Shown here in pieces: positions 1 through 7,866 of a DNA stretch of 64,000 nt; the first letter of the stretch is position 1; each line of letters opens with the position of its first letter. Origin of the DNA: Burkholderiales bacterium (GTDB lineage: Bacteria > Pseudomonadota > Gammaproteobacteria > Burkholderiales > UBA6910); assembly GCA_026005015.1 (NCBI GenBank), contig BPKG01000001.1:1245501-1309500 (forward strand), written 5' to 3'. The notes under the pieces are model-generated. The model was not told the origin of the DNA. It ran no database searches and saw nothing but the letters and a program-made list of their open reading frames with translations. The position numbers and the translations under genes were made by a program.

Positions 1-272
1 AAGAAAACGCCCGCGTAGCTCAGGAGGGCGGCGAGGGCCGCCAGGCGCAGGATCTCCACCCGACGGCCGGTGGCGTCGGCAAGCCAGCCCCACGCCGCGG
101 GGGCGAGCATGCGCATCACCTGGGGCAGGGCCATGAGCAGCCCGATCTCGGCCGCCACGTACCCGAGGGAGCGCAGGTACAGGCTCCAGTAGGGCGCGAA
201 CGCGCCCACGAAGGCGAAGTAGAAAAAGTAGAAGCCGGCGAGGGGCCCGTAGGGGAAGGAGCGGTCAGACAT
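1..272 (-). CDS. MFS transporter, N-terminal part (cut by window edge)
   Basis: The minus strand reads from an ATG at 272 through about 90 codons to the window edge without a stop. The translation starts MSDRSFPYGPLAGFYFFY and continues with alternating hydrophobic segments and a loop GWLADATGRR between putative helices 2 and 3. That loop is the usual position of the major facilitator signature. The N-terminal pattern resembles the HcaT/phenylpropionate-permease-like branch, in which a transporter is often found next to aroC. The substrate cannot be told. It lies downstream of aroC on the same strand with a gap of about 130 bp, so cotranscription is possible. Only the first two to three helices are present. 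Confidence 0.8.
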   Translation of the reverse strand, partial: MSDRSFPYGPLAGFYFFYFAFVGAFAPYWSLYLRSLGYVAAEIGLLMALPQVMRMLAPAAWGWLADATGRRVEILRLAALAALLSYAGVF

Positions 273-402
273 CGGGGCAGGCGAGGGGGTCCCGCGGGGG
301 GCGAAGGCCCGGGAGGAGGAAAAGCGCCTCACGGGGGGAAGGCTAGCCAAGCGCCTCGCCTTCCGGACCGGTTAGCCGGTGCGCCGGGGCGGGGCCGGCG
401 GC

Positions 403-1563
403 TCACGCCTCGTCGGGTTCCGGATCCTCCCGGTGCTCTACCGCCGGTTCCCGCGGGGGCGCCGCGGCGACCCGGCCGGGCACGGGGGGCGTGGCGCAGC
501 GCACGTCCGCGTTCTGCGCCCGGTGGCGCAGGGCGTGGTCGATGAGCACCAGGGCCAGCATCGCCTCGGCGATGGGCGTGGCGCGGATGCCCACGCAGGG
601 ATCGTGGCGGCCGGTGGTCTCGACGATCACCGGCCTGCCTTCCTTGTCGATGGAGCGCCGCGGCAGCCGGATACTGGAAGTGGGCTTGATGCCGATGGAG
701 ACCAGGATGTCCTGGCCGGTGGAAATCCCCCCCAATATGCCTCCGGCATTATTGCTGAGGAAGCCTTCGGGGGTGATCTCGTCGGAGTGCTCGGTGCCCT
801 TCTGCTCCACCGCGGAAAAGCCCGCCCCGATCTCCACCGCCTTGACCGCGTTGATGCTCATCATGGCGTGGGCAATGGCGGCGTCCAGCCGGTCGTACAC
901 CGGCTCGCCCCAGCCCACCGGAACGCCCTCGGCCACCACATTGATCCGTGCTCCCACCGAGTCGCCCGACTTGCGCAACCGGTCCATGAACGCTTCCAGC
1001 TCGGGCACCATATCCGGATCCGCGGCGAAGAACGGGTTCTCGTTGACCCCGTCCCAGGACCTGAACGGCACCCGGATAGGGCCGAGCTGGGCCAGGTAAC
1101 CCCGGATGAGAACGCCATAACGGCGACCCAGCCACTTCTTGGCGATGGCGCCAGCCGCGACTCGCACCGCCGTTTCCCGGGCCGAGGCCCGGCCGCCCCC
1201 GCGGTAGTCCCGGATGCCGTACTTCTGCCAGTAAGTGTAGTCGGCGTGCCCGGGGCGAAACACGTCCATGATCTTGCTGTAGTCCCGGCTGCGGGCGTCC
1301 ACGTTGCGGATCAGGAGCCCGATGGGCGTGCCCGTGGTCCGCCCCTCGAACACGCCGGAGAGGATCTCCACCGTGTCCGGTTCCCGCCGCTGGGTGACGT
1401 GGCGGGAGGTGCCGGGACGGCGGCGATCCAGCTCTGCCTGGATATCCGCCTCGGAGAGCTCGAGGCCGGGTGGGCAGCCGTCCACCACGCCGCCGATGGC
1501 CGGGCCGTGGGATTCGCCGAAAGAGGTGACGCGGAAGAGCTTGCCGAAGGTGTTGCCAGACAT
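403..1563 (-). CDS. aroC: Chorismate synthase
   Basis: Converts 5-enolpyruvylshikimate-3-phosphate to chorismate with reduced FMN, the last step of the shikimate pathway, in the cytosol. The 386-residue product begins [25 protein letters not shown] at residues 16-20 is the first family signature. [10 protein letters not shown] at about 122-131 is the second, in the FMN and substrate site. The usual length is about 360 residues. The excess is a proline- and glutamate-rich C-terminal tail after HRAQNADV that is not part of the conserved fold. An MFS transporter follows on the same strand. The start is clear because the family begins within a few residues of this Met. Confidence 0.97.
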   Translation of the reverse strand: MSGNTFGKLFRVTSFGESHGPAIGGVVDGCPPGLELSEADIQAELDRRRPGTSRHVTQRREPDTVEILSGVFEGRTTGTPIGLLIRNVDARSRDYSKIMDVFRPGHADYTYWQKYGIRDYRGGGRASARETAVRVAAGAIAKKWLGRRYGVLIRGYLAQLGPIRVPFRSWDGVNENPFFAADPDMVPELEAFMDRLRKSGDSVGARINVVAEGVPVGWGEPVYDRLDAAIAHAMMSINAVKAVEIGAGFSAVEQKGTEHSDEITPEGFLSNNAGGILGGISTGQDILVSIGIKPTSSIRLPRRSIDKEGRPVIVETTGRHDPCVGIRATPIAEAMLALVLIDHALRHRAQNADVRCATPPVPGRVAAAPPREPAVEHREDPEPDEA

Positions 1564-1731
1564 CGAAAGGCTCGCAAAAACAAGGGCGCAAGTTTAACAT
1601 AGGTCTGGACCGCGGCTTGTCCCGAACGCGGAGACGCGCAAGGCCGCGGCGGCCCAAACCGGATAGAACCGGCCCCCCCGAGACACCCGGCAAACGGTTG
1701 GCGCCAGATCGACGATCCAAGGGAGGATGCC

Positions 1732-2739
1732 GTGAAAATCCTGCTGGTAGATGACTCGCGCACGGCGCGGGCCGCCCTCACCCGGATGCTCGCCGCCATG
1801 GGGCATGCCGTGACGGAAGCTTCGGATGGAGCGCAGGCGCTCGAATGCCTGCGGCGGGAGCCGGTGGACCTGGTCCTGCTGGACGTGCAGATGCCCCGCC
1901 TGGACGGATTCGCCGCGGTGCGGGAGATGCGCGAGATCCAGGGCAACCGCTGGGTACCCATCATCTTTTTGAGCGCCCGGGAAACGGACGCGGACCTGGA
2001 GAAAGGCATCCTGGCCGGGGGAGACGACTACCTGGTGAAGCCGGTGAGCCCAGTGGTGCTGGGAGCCAAGATTCGGGCGCTCCAGCGCATCCACGACATG
2101 CAGCGCCAGACGGTCGAACTGAGCGAGCGTCTCGCCGCCGCCAATCGGGAGCTCGCCCAGCTCGCCCGCCAGGACGGGCTTACCGGCCTGGCCAACCGCC
2201 ACCACTTCGACCAACGGCTGGCGGAGGAAATCGCCCGGGCGCGGCGCCACCGCAGTCCCTTGGGCTTGGTGCTGGGAGACGTGGACGATTTCAAGGCCTA
2301 CAACGACCACTACGGCCACCAGGCGGGGGATGCCTGCCTACAGCGCATCGCCGCGGCCCTTTCGAGCGTCTGCCGGCGGGCCACCGATCTGGTGGCCCGC
2401 TACGGTGGCGAGGAGTTCGCCCTGGTGCTGCCGGACACCGACATGACCGGCGTCGAGAAGGTGGGCAACGCGGCGCGGGAGCAGGTGGAGGCCCTGGCCA
2501 TTGCCCATGCTCGCTCCCGCGTTTCTCCCGTAGTCACCATGAGCCTAGGCGCCACCGCCCTCGTTCCCGACGGGTCCACCACCCCCACCCTGCTGATCCG
2601 CCGGGCCGACCAGGCCCTCTACCGGGCCAAGCTCCAAGGACGCAACCGTTGCGCCACCTGGGCGGGCGGCTGGGACGGCGCCGGTGGACCGGGCACGGAG
2701 GACCGCGCCCCCAGTCCGGGATTAGAAGCGCACCCGTGA
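1732..2739 (+). CDS. Response regulator with REC and GGDEF domains (diguanylate cyclase)
   Basis: A 335-residue two-domain regulator of the PleD/WspR kind that makes cyclic di-GMP when its receiver is phosphorylated. The REC domain covers about residues 1-120, with acidic D7/D8, phospho-acceptor D51 and conserved K103. A short helical linker (about 121-145) leads to the GGDEF domain with active-site GGEEF at 225-229. An RxxD inhibitory site (R216-D219) lies five residues before it, so product feedback inhibition is expected. The start is GTG with a strong GGGAGG Shine-Dalgarno. No partner histidine kinase is adjacent, so the input is unknown. A glycine/proline-rich tail of about 30 residues ends the protein. 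Confidence 0.93.
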   Translation: MKILLVDDSRTARAALTRMLAAMGHAVTEASDGAQALECLRREPVDLVLLDVQMPRLDGFAAVREMREIQGNRWVPIIFLSARETDADLEKGILAGGDDYLVKPVSPVVLGAKIRALQRIHDMQRQTVELSERLAAANRELAQLARQDGLTGLANRHHFDQRLAEEIARARRHRSPLGLVLGDVDDFKAYNDHYGHQAGDACLQRIAAALSSVCRRATDLVARYGGEEFALVLPDTDMTGVEKVGNAAREQVEALAIAHARSRVSPVVTMSLGATALVPDGSTTPTLLIRRADQALYRAKLQGRNRCATWAGGWDGAGGPGTEDRAPSPGLEAHP

Positions 2740-2795
2740 GCGAGCACTTCCGGGGAGAGTTTGCCGCCCCGAGGTTCCCCTCCCCGCGGTCAAGG

Positions 2796-3074
2796 CTAGC
2801 GCTCCGAGTGGCCCAGGTCTTTGCCGGGAGCCACCCGATCCCGCAGCCGCTGCTTGAGTTCCTTCGCTTCCGGAAAACGGCCTTCGTCCTTGCGGGACCA
2901 TAGCAGCTCTGCGTCCACGCGCACTTCGAAAATGCCCCCGCTTCCGGGGATCAGGGCCACCTCGCCCAATTCCGACTCGAAGGTGGTAAGAAGCTCCTGG
3001 GCAAGCCACGCCGCTCGCAGGAGCCAGCGGCACTGGGTGCAGTAGCGGATTTCAACCCGAGGTTTTGCCTTCAT
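2796..3074 (-). CDS. SelT/SelW/SelH-family thioredoxin-fold protein (Cys form)
   Basis: A 92-residue protein starting [17 protein letters not shown]. The early CxxC (C12, C15) following a beta strand, then a helical stretch and [11 protein letters not shown], is the layout of the Rdx/selenoprotein W family. The selenocysteine of animal homologues is cysteine here. Members are thought to act in thiol redox, but no bacterial role is established. I chose the ATG at 3074 over the GTG one codon earlier. It is convergent with the diguanylate cyclase gene, with a gap of about 56 bp and no obvious terminator. The family call is good; the function is open. Confidence 0.8.
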   Translation of the reverse strand: MKAKPRVEIRYCTQCRWLLRAAWLAQELLTTFESELGEVALIPGSGGIFEVRVDAELLWSRKDEGRFPEAKELKQRLRDRVAPGKDLGHSER

Positions 3075-3129
3075 CACGGCAAGCCTGCGACGTCCGTGGA
3101 TTCCCGGGCCGGCCCTAGCCCGACCGAAT

Positions 3130-3135
3130 TATAAT
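3130..3135 (+). promoter_or_regulatory. Perfect TATAAT -10 box upstream of thyA
   Basis: TATAAT lies 66 bp upstream of the thyA ATG in the short divergent gap between the SelW-like gene and thyA. No convincing -35 hexamer sits 16-18 bp upstream, so this may need an activator or may be chance. Transcription from here would begin near 3142. Confidence 0.45.
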
Positions 3136-3201
3136 GGCGCCTGGGGCGGGGCTTGCACGAGCCTCGGTACCCCCGAAGCCTGTTTTATCGAGCCGACGCC
3201 T

Positions 3202-3996
3202 ATGCGCCAATACCTCGACCTGATGCGGCACGTCCTGGAGCACGGAGTGCGCAAGCCGGACCGCACCGGTACCGGCACCCTGTCCATCTTCGGCCACCAG
3301 ATGCGTTTCGACCTGAGCCGGGGCTTCCCCCTGGTCACCACCAAAAGGGTTCACTTGAAGTCGGTGATCCACGAGCTGCTGTGGTTCCTCAAGGGAGACA
3401 CCAACGTCCGCTACCTTCAGGAGCGGGGGGTGACCATCTGGGACGAATGGGCGGACGAGAACGGCGACTTGGGCCCCATCTACGGCTACCAGTGGCGCTC
3501 CTGGCCGGCCCCCGACGGCCGGCACATCGATCAGGTGAGCCGGGTGGTGAGAGAAATCAAGGAAAACCCCCACTCGCGCCGGCTCATCGTCTCCGCCTGG
3601 AACGTGGCGGAGCTGGACAAGATGGCCCTCACCCCGTGCCACGCCCTGTTCCAGTTCTACGTGGCCGAAGGCCGCCTTTCCTGCCAGCTTTACCAGAGAA
3701 GCTGCGACGTGTTTCTGGGGCTGCCGTTCAACATCGCCAGCTATTCCCTCCTCACCCACATGGTGGCCCAGCAGTGCGACCTGGCGGTGGGGGAATTCGT
3801 CTGGACCGGAGGCGACGTGCACCTCTACCTCAACCACCTGGAGCAGGCGCGCACCCAGCTCGCCCGGGAGCCCTATCCCCTGCCGCGGCTGCGGATCCTG
3901 CGCAAGCCGCCGTCCATCTTCGATTACGCCTTCGAGGACTTCGAGTTCGTGAACTACCGCCACCATCCGGCCATCCCGGCGCCCATCGCCGTATGA
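3202..3996 (+). CDS. thyA: Thymidylate synthase
   Basis: Methylates dUMP to dTMP with methylene-tetrahydrofolate, releasing dihydrofolate. The 264-residue length equals that of E. coli ThyA. The nucleophile C146 is in the [11 protein letters not shown] motif, RTGTGT is at 21-26, and the C-terminal APIAV matches the mobile catalytic tail. The stop overlaps the start of folA (ATGA), so the dihydrofolate made here can be recycled by the cotranslated DHFR. This is the classic thyA-folA pairing. Confidence 0.97.
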   Translation: MRQYLDLMRHVLEHGVRKPDRTGTGTLSIFGHQMRFDLSRGFPLVTTKRVHLKSVIHELLWFLKGDTNVRYLQERGVTIWDEWADENGDLGPIYGYQWRSWPAPDGRHIDQVSRVVREIKENPHSRRLIVSAWNVAELDKMALTPCHALFQFYVAEGRLSCQLYQRSCDVFLGLPFNIASYSLLTHMVAQQCDLAVGEFVWTGGDVHLYLNHLEQARTQLAREPYPLPRLRILRKPPSIFDYAFEDFEFVNYRHHPAIPAPIAV

Positions 3997-4481
3997 CGGG
4001 CCCCCGCATCGCCCTGGTGGTCGCCATGGCCCGCAACGGGGTCATCGGCGCCGGCAACGCCCTGCCCTGGCGCCTGCCGGAGGACCTCAAGCATTTCAAG
4101 GCCCTCACCATGGGCCACTGCGTGGTGATGGGGCGCAAGACCTTCGACTCCATCGGCAAGCTCTTGCCCGGGCGGCAGAACGTGATCGTCACGCGCCGGG
4201 CGGATTACGCGGTTTCCGGCGCCCGGGTGGTCCATTCGGTGGAAGAGGCGCTCGAAGCCTGCGAGCGCCAGGACGAGATCTTCGTGATCGGCGGCGCCGA
4301 GCTGTTCCGGGACCTCATCGACCGGGCCGACCGGATGTACGTCACCGAGCTCATGCAGGACTTCGAGGGGGACGTGTACTTTCCCGCGTACGACCGCAGC
4401 GCCTGGCGGGAGGTGAGCCGCGAGCGGCGCCGGGCCGGGGACCTGGAATACCATTTCGTGGTGTACGAGCGAGCGCGCTGA
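3993..4481 (+). CDS. folA: Dihydrofolate reductase
   Basis: Reduces dihydrofolate to tetrahydrofolate with NADPH. The product is 162 residues. [16 protein letters not shown] carries the Met20-loop equivalent, with W26 and catalytic D31 (E. coli D27 position). [10 protein letters not shown] is the NADPH-binding stretch and VIGGAELF the second cofactor loop. It starts at the ATG overlapping the thyA stop, so translational coupling is likely. It ends 12 bp before the stop of the convergent decarboxylase gene, with no visible terminator between them. Confidence 0.96.
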   Translation: MTGPRIALVVAMARNGVIGAGNALPWRLPEDLKHFKALTMGHCVVMGRKTFDSIGKLLPGRQNVIVTRRADYAVSGARVVHSVEEALEACERQDEIFVIGGAELFRDLIDRADRMYVTELMQDFEGDVYFPAYDRSAWREVSRERRRAGDLEYHFVVYERAR

Positions 4482-4493
4482 TCGCGCCCTCGC

Positions 4494-5654
4494 TCACAGC
4501 ACGATGACTTCCGGCAGGGGAAAGCCGTTGAACGTGCTGGCGTAGGCGGTGGTGTAGGCGCCCGCGTTGGGGATGTAGATGAAATCCCCCTCCTGCATGT
4601 CTTCGGGGAGCATCTCCTCCTGCAGGACGATATCCACCGAATCGCAGGTGGGACCCGCCACGCACCACGGCACCATCGGGCCGGTGCGGTCGGTGAGGAT
4701 CTGGTAGCGCAGGCCCTCGGAGGTCTCGATCATCCCGCCGAACAGGCCCGCGTCCCAGTACATCCAGCGGCGGCCGGCGCGGGTGGCGGTGCCCACCACC
4801 CGGCAGACGAAATACGCGGCGTCGGACACCAGGTAGCGTCCGGGCTCGGCCACCACTTCCACGTCCGCCGGGAACGCTTCGAGCGCCTCGTTGACCACCT
4901 CGCCGATCACCTCGATGGAAGGAATGGGCTTGACGTAGCGCACCGGGAAGCCGCCGCCGATGTTGAGCATGCGCGGCCGCATGCCGACCGCGAGGAGCTG
5001 GTCGAACACCGCCCGGGAGCGCTCGATGGCCACGCGCCAGTTCTGCGGGTTGCGGCACTGGGAGCCCACGTGGAAGGTAACCCCCGCCACGTCGGCTTTG
5101 AGCCGGGCGGCGGCGGCCACGATCTCGGGCACGTCCACCAGGTGAGCGCCGAACTTGCCGGCGAGGGGCCAGTCGGCCCCGATGTTGGGGGTGTCGATGC
5201 GCAAATAGAGCTTGGCGTCCGGCTTGATGGCCACCACCTTGGCCACTTCCTCCGCGCTGTCCACCACAAACCACTCCACGCCCTTGCCCGCCGCGTACTC
5301 GATGTAGGCGCGGGACTTCATGGGATTGCTGTAGAGCACTTCCCGCGCCGCCACCCCGAGGCCGAGCAGGAGGTCGAGCTCGGCGACCGAGGCGATCTCG
5401 AACCCGGTCCCCTCGTCCTTGAGCACCTGGACCACCCGCGGGTCCGGGTTGGCCTTGACCGCGTAGTAGGGCTTCACCCGCGGCATCGCCTGGGCGAAAC
5501 GGCGGGTCTTGAGCCGAATGATCTCGGGATCGATCAGGAGGAACGGCTTTTCGTAGCCGCGCTCCAGGGCTTTCTTGATGTGCCGGAAGTCGAGGCTGAC
5601 TTCCGGGTGGGTGTCGAAGATGGATTCGCTGGCTTGGACGGCGGCGCGGGGCAT
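4494..5654 (-). CDS. Ornithine/lysine-type PLP decarboxylase (alanine-racemase fold)
   Basis: A type III PLP decarboxylase of the eukaryotic-ODC fold that should decarboxylate ornithine and/or lysine to putrescine or cadaverine. The 386-residue product has PLP lysine 67 in PYYAVKANPDP, the phosphate-binding glycine run NIGGGFP, the EPGRYLV segment, and the second active-site motif GPTCDSVD from the partner subunit. Ornithine versus lysine preference cannot be decided by eye. I chose the ATG at 5654, which has AGGAG six bases upstream; a TTG sits one codon before it. It is preceded by a 21-codon leader ORF and a strong promoter, which suggests regulated expression. Confidence 0.9.
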   Translation of the reverse strand: MPRAAVQASESIFDTHPEVSLDFRHIKKALERGYEKPFLLIDPEIIRLKTRRFAQAMPRVKPYYAVKANPDPRVVQVLKDEGTGFEIASVAELDLLLGLGVAAREVLYSNPMKSRAYIEYAAGKGVEWFVVDSAEEVAKVVAIKPDAKLYLRIDTPNIGADWPLAGKFGAHLVDVPEIVAAAARLKADVAGVTFHVGSQCRNPQNWRVAIERSRAVFDQLLAVGMRPRMLNIGGGFPVRYVKPIPSIEVIGEVVNEALEAFPADVEVVAEPGRYLVSDAAYFVCRVVGTATRAGRRWMYWDAGLFGGMIETSEGLRYQILTDRTGPMVPWCVAGPTCDSVDIVLQEEMLPEDMQEGDFIYIPNAGAYTTAYASTFNGFPLPEVIVL

Positions 5655-5673
5655 CAATGTCTCCTCAAGGCAC

Positions 5674-5739
5674 CTAGGTTACCGGCGTATGGATATTTAC
5701 CAGGTCGACGGTGAGGGGAACGCTCCTCTTGCCTGTCAT
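5674..5739 (-). CDS. 21-codon leader ORF upstream of the decarboxylase
   Basis: A short ORF beginning MTGKRSVPLT and ending at TAG, with an excellent Shine-Dalgarno (AAGGAGGTCAGC before ATG). It lies inside the only plausible 5' leader of the decarboxylase mRNA, about 48 nt after the predicted transcription start and 19 nt before the decarboxylase ATG. The sequence is basic at the N-terminus and otherwise unremarkable. No homologue is recognised. In enterobacteria the ornithine decarboxylase speF has a regulatory leader peptide (speFL). A similar role here is inference from position only. Confidence 0.55.
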   Translation of the reverse strand: MTGKRSVPLTVDLVNIHTPVT

Positions 5740-5793
5740 GCTGACCTCCTTGGCGCGCTTGAATTTTCAAGGGCTTGGATCCAAAAAATGCGC

Positions 5794-5821
5794 ATTATAA
5801 AAAGCGGGGCCGCGGAATCAA
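5794..5821 (-). promoter_or_regulatory. Sigma-70-type promoter for the leader ORF and decarboxylase
   Basis: On the minus strand, TTGATT (5821-5816) and a perfect TATAAT (5799-5794) are spaced by 16 bp. Start of transcription is expected near 5787. Two inverted repeats follow in the leader: TTGGATCCAA at 5775-5784 and CTTGAA/TTCAAG at 5758-5771. These could be operator sites or a small hairpin just before the leader ORF Shine-Dalgarno. Confidence 0.65.
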
Positions 5822-5906
5822 GTGTAATTTGCGCCAGCAGGCCTGCGTCTAAAAAAAGGCGCCATCTCAATCCGTTAGCTGCCGGAATCGACCGAACGTC
5901 CTCTAC

Positions 5907-6473
5907 TCAGATCTTGGGCGGCGTGACGCCTTTCTGCCCCTGGTATTTGCCGCCCCGGTCCTTGTAGGAGATGTCGCACTCCTCGTCCGCCTCGAAGAAC
6001 ACCACCTGGGCGACCCCTTCGTTGGCGTAGATCTTGGCCGGCAGCGGCGTGGTGTTGGAAAACTCCAGCGTCACGTAACCCTCCCATTCCGGCTCGAACG
6101 GAGTCACGTTGACGATGATGCCGCAGCGGGCGTAGGTCGACTTGCCGAGGCAAATGGTAAGCACGTTGCGCGGGATGCGGAAGTACTCCACCGTGCGCGC
6201 CAGGGCGAAGGAGTTGGGCGGAATGATGCACACCTCGCCCTTGAAATCGACGAAGGACTTGGAATCGAAGTTCTTCGGGTCGACGATGGTGGTGTTGATG
6301 TTGGTGAAGATCTTGAATTCGTCCGAGCAGCGGATGTCGTAGCCGTAGCTGGAGGTACCGTAGGAGACCACCTTGCGCCCGTCCACTTCCTTGATCTGGT
6401 TGGGCTCGAACGGCTCGATCATGCCGTGTTCGAGCGCCATGCGGCGGATCCACTTGTCGGACTTGATGCTCAT
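5907..6473 (-). CDS. dcd: dCTP deaminase
   Basis: Deaminates dCTP to dUTP, feeding dUMP for thymidylate synthase (thyA is 3 kb away). The 188-residue product starts [19 protein letters not shown] and shows the trimeric dUTPase-fold motifs GYDIR and [21 protein letters not shown] around the active site. C-terminal [15 protein letters not shown] is the nucleotide-capping tail. Length and both ends match the family exactly. It is separated from mrp on the same strand by a repeat-containing gap. Confidence 0.96.
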   Translation of the reverse strand: MSIKSDKWIRRMALEHGMIEPFEPNQIKEVDGRKVVSYGTSSYGYDIRCSDEFKIFTNINTTIVDPKNFDSKSFVDFKGEVCIIPPNSFALARTVEYFRIPRNVLTICLGKSTYARCGIIVNVTPFEPEWEGYVTLEFSNTTPLPAKIYANEGVAQVVFFEADEECDISYKDRGGKYQGQKGVTPPKI

Positions 6474-6479
6474 GGGCTG

Positions 6480-6660
6480 TCCTCAACCACAGAGACACGA
6501 GACACAGGGCAAAAAGAAATTCTCAACGCGAAGGGCGCAAAGGGAGCGAAAGAAAAAACTTTATAAAAGGAAAAAAGCCGTCTTTTCCTTTGCGCTCTCT
6601 ACGCCCTTTGCGTTTTAAAAATCGTTTTCTCTCTGTGTCCCCGTGCCTCTGCGGTGAATT
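6480..6660. repeat. Dispersed intergenic repeat with long inverted arms
   Basis: The gap between dcd and mrp contains an imperfect inverted repeat. The left arm reads CACAGAGACACGAGACACAG then GCGAAGGGCGCAAAGGGAGC. The complement of the right arm reads CGCAGAGGCACGGGGACACA then CGCAAAGGGCGTAGAGAGCG. The centre is AT-rich (6556-6585). A diverged copy in opposite orientation lies at 28613-28735. It could fold into a long hairpin in the mRNA. No coding capacity is credible. Confidence 0.8.
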
Positions 6661-7748
6661 TACGTGTTCTGGATCACGATCTTGGGGAACGCCGCGGAAT
6701 GGTCCTGGGCGAGCTCGGCGATCTTGACCGCGACGCGGCGCGCGATCGCCCTGTAGATCTCGGCGATGCGTCCCTCGGGGTCGGCCACCACCGATGGCTT
6801 GCCGGAATCGGCCTGCTCGCGGATGCGGATGTCCAAGGGCAGCGCCCCCAGGAGCTCGACCCCGTAGTCCTGGCACATGCGCTGGGCTCCGCCCTCGCCG
6901 AAGATGGGCTCCTCGTGTCCGCACTTGGAACAGATGTGGATGCTCATGTTCTCCACCACGCCCAGGATCGGGATGCCCACCTTCTCGAACATCTTGAGCC
7001 CCTTGCGCGCGTCGATCAGGGCGATGTCCTGGGGCGTGGTGACGATGACGGCGCCGGTCACGGGCACCCGCTGGGCCAGGGTGAGCTGGATGTCGCCGGT
7101 TCCCGGCGGGAGATCCACCACCAGGTAATCCAGGTCGCGCCAGCGGGTCTCGTTGAGCAGTTGCTCCAGGGCCTGGGTGACCATGGGTCCCCGCCACACC
7201 ATGGGGGTATCGAGGTCGATCAGGAAACCGATGGACATGGCCTGCAGCCCGTGGCCTTCCATCGGCTCCAGGCTCTTGCCGTCCCGGGACTCGGGACGCC
7301 CCCGGATGCCCAGCATCATGGGCTGGGAGGGACCGTAGATGTCCGCGTCCAGCACCCCCACCTTGGCGCCCTCGGCGGCCAGGGCCAGGGCCAGGTTGAC
7401 GGCGGTGGTGGACTTGCCCACGCCGCCCTTGCCGGAGGCGACCGCGATGATGTTGCGGATGCCCGGTACCAGCTTCACCCCCCGCTGCACGGCGTGGGCG
7501 ACGATCTTGTAGGCGACGCTCACGTGGACCCCGCCCACCCCGGGCAGGCTTTTCAGCTTATCCGCCACCATGCGGCGGATCGAGTCGAGAACGCTCTTGG
7601 CGGGGTAGCCGAGGACGATGTCCACGGACACCCGGTCCCCGTCCACCTTCACGCCCTTGACGGACTTGCCCGTCACGAAATCCTTGTGGGTATTGGGGTC
7701 AATCAGCGCTCTGAGCGCCTCTTGAACCTGCTGCTCGGTGATCGCCAC
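6660..7748 (-). CDS. apbC: Mrp/ApbC-type iron-sulfur cluster carrier ATPase
   Basis: A cytosolic P-loop ATPase that binds and transfers Fe-S clusters. The 362-residue product has an N-terminal MIP18/DUF59 domain (about 1-85). The deviant Walker A GKGGVGKST follows at about 108-116, with switch motifs DADIYGPSQP and DLPPGTGD. The cluster-binding CxxC is in ICSKCGHEEPIFG. The start is GTG, with AGGAGG spaced well upstream. It is transcribed divergently from metG, an arrangement common in Beta- and Gammaproteobacteria. Fe-S enzymes in the window such as NirB and NasA are possible clients, but that is inference. Confidence 0.94.
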   Translation of the reverse strand: MAITEQQVQEALRALIDPNTHKDFVTGKSVKGVKVDGDRVSVDIVLGYPAKSVLDSIRRMVADKLKSLPGVGGVHVSVAYKIVAHAVQRGVKLVPGIRNIIAVASGKGGVGKSTTAVNLALALAAEGAKVGVLDADIYGPSQPMMLGIRGRPESRDGKSLEPMEGHGLQAMSIGFLIDLDTPMVWRGPMVTQALEQLLNETRWRDLDYLVVDLPPGTGDIQLTLAQRVPVTGAVIVTTPQDIALIDARKGLKMFEKVGIPILGVVENMSIHICSKCGHEEPIFGEGGAQRMCQDYGVELLGALPLDIRIREQADSGKPSVVADPEGRIAEIYRAIARRVAVKIAELAQDHSAAFPKIVIQNT

Positions 7749-7832
7749 AGAACCCTCCTACGGCCGATGCCGCTAAACGTATTATTGTAACGAAATCCAC
7801 CCGCCAGCCGCTCGTCGAGCCCAGCACTTTGT

Positions 7833-7838
7833 TAAAAT
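7833..7838 (+). promoter_or_regulatory. Candidate -10 box of metG
   Basis: TAAAAT lies 29 bp before the metG ATG in the 118-bp divergent gap with mrp. No good -35 is seen at the expected distance, so support is limited to position and AT content. On the opposite strand TACAAT (7789-7784) could serve mrp. Confidence 0.35.
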
Positions 7839-7866
7839 TCGGTTTTTCGAGGGCCTTGCCGACTCC

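Noticed and set aside
379-1602. A 407-codon plus-strand frame over aroC
   Set aside because: Shadow of chorismate synthase; no ribosome site and no family motif.
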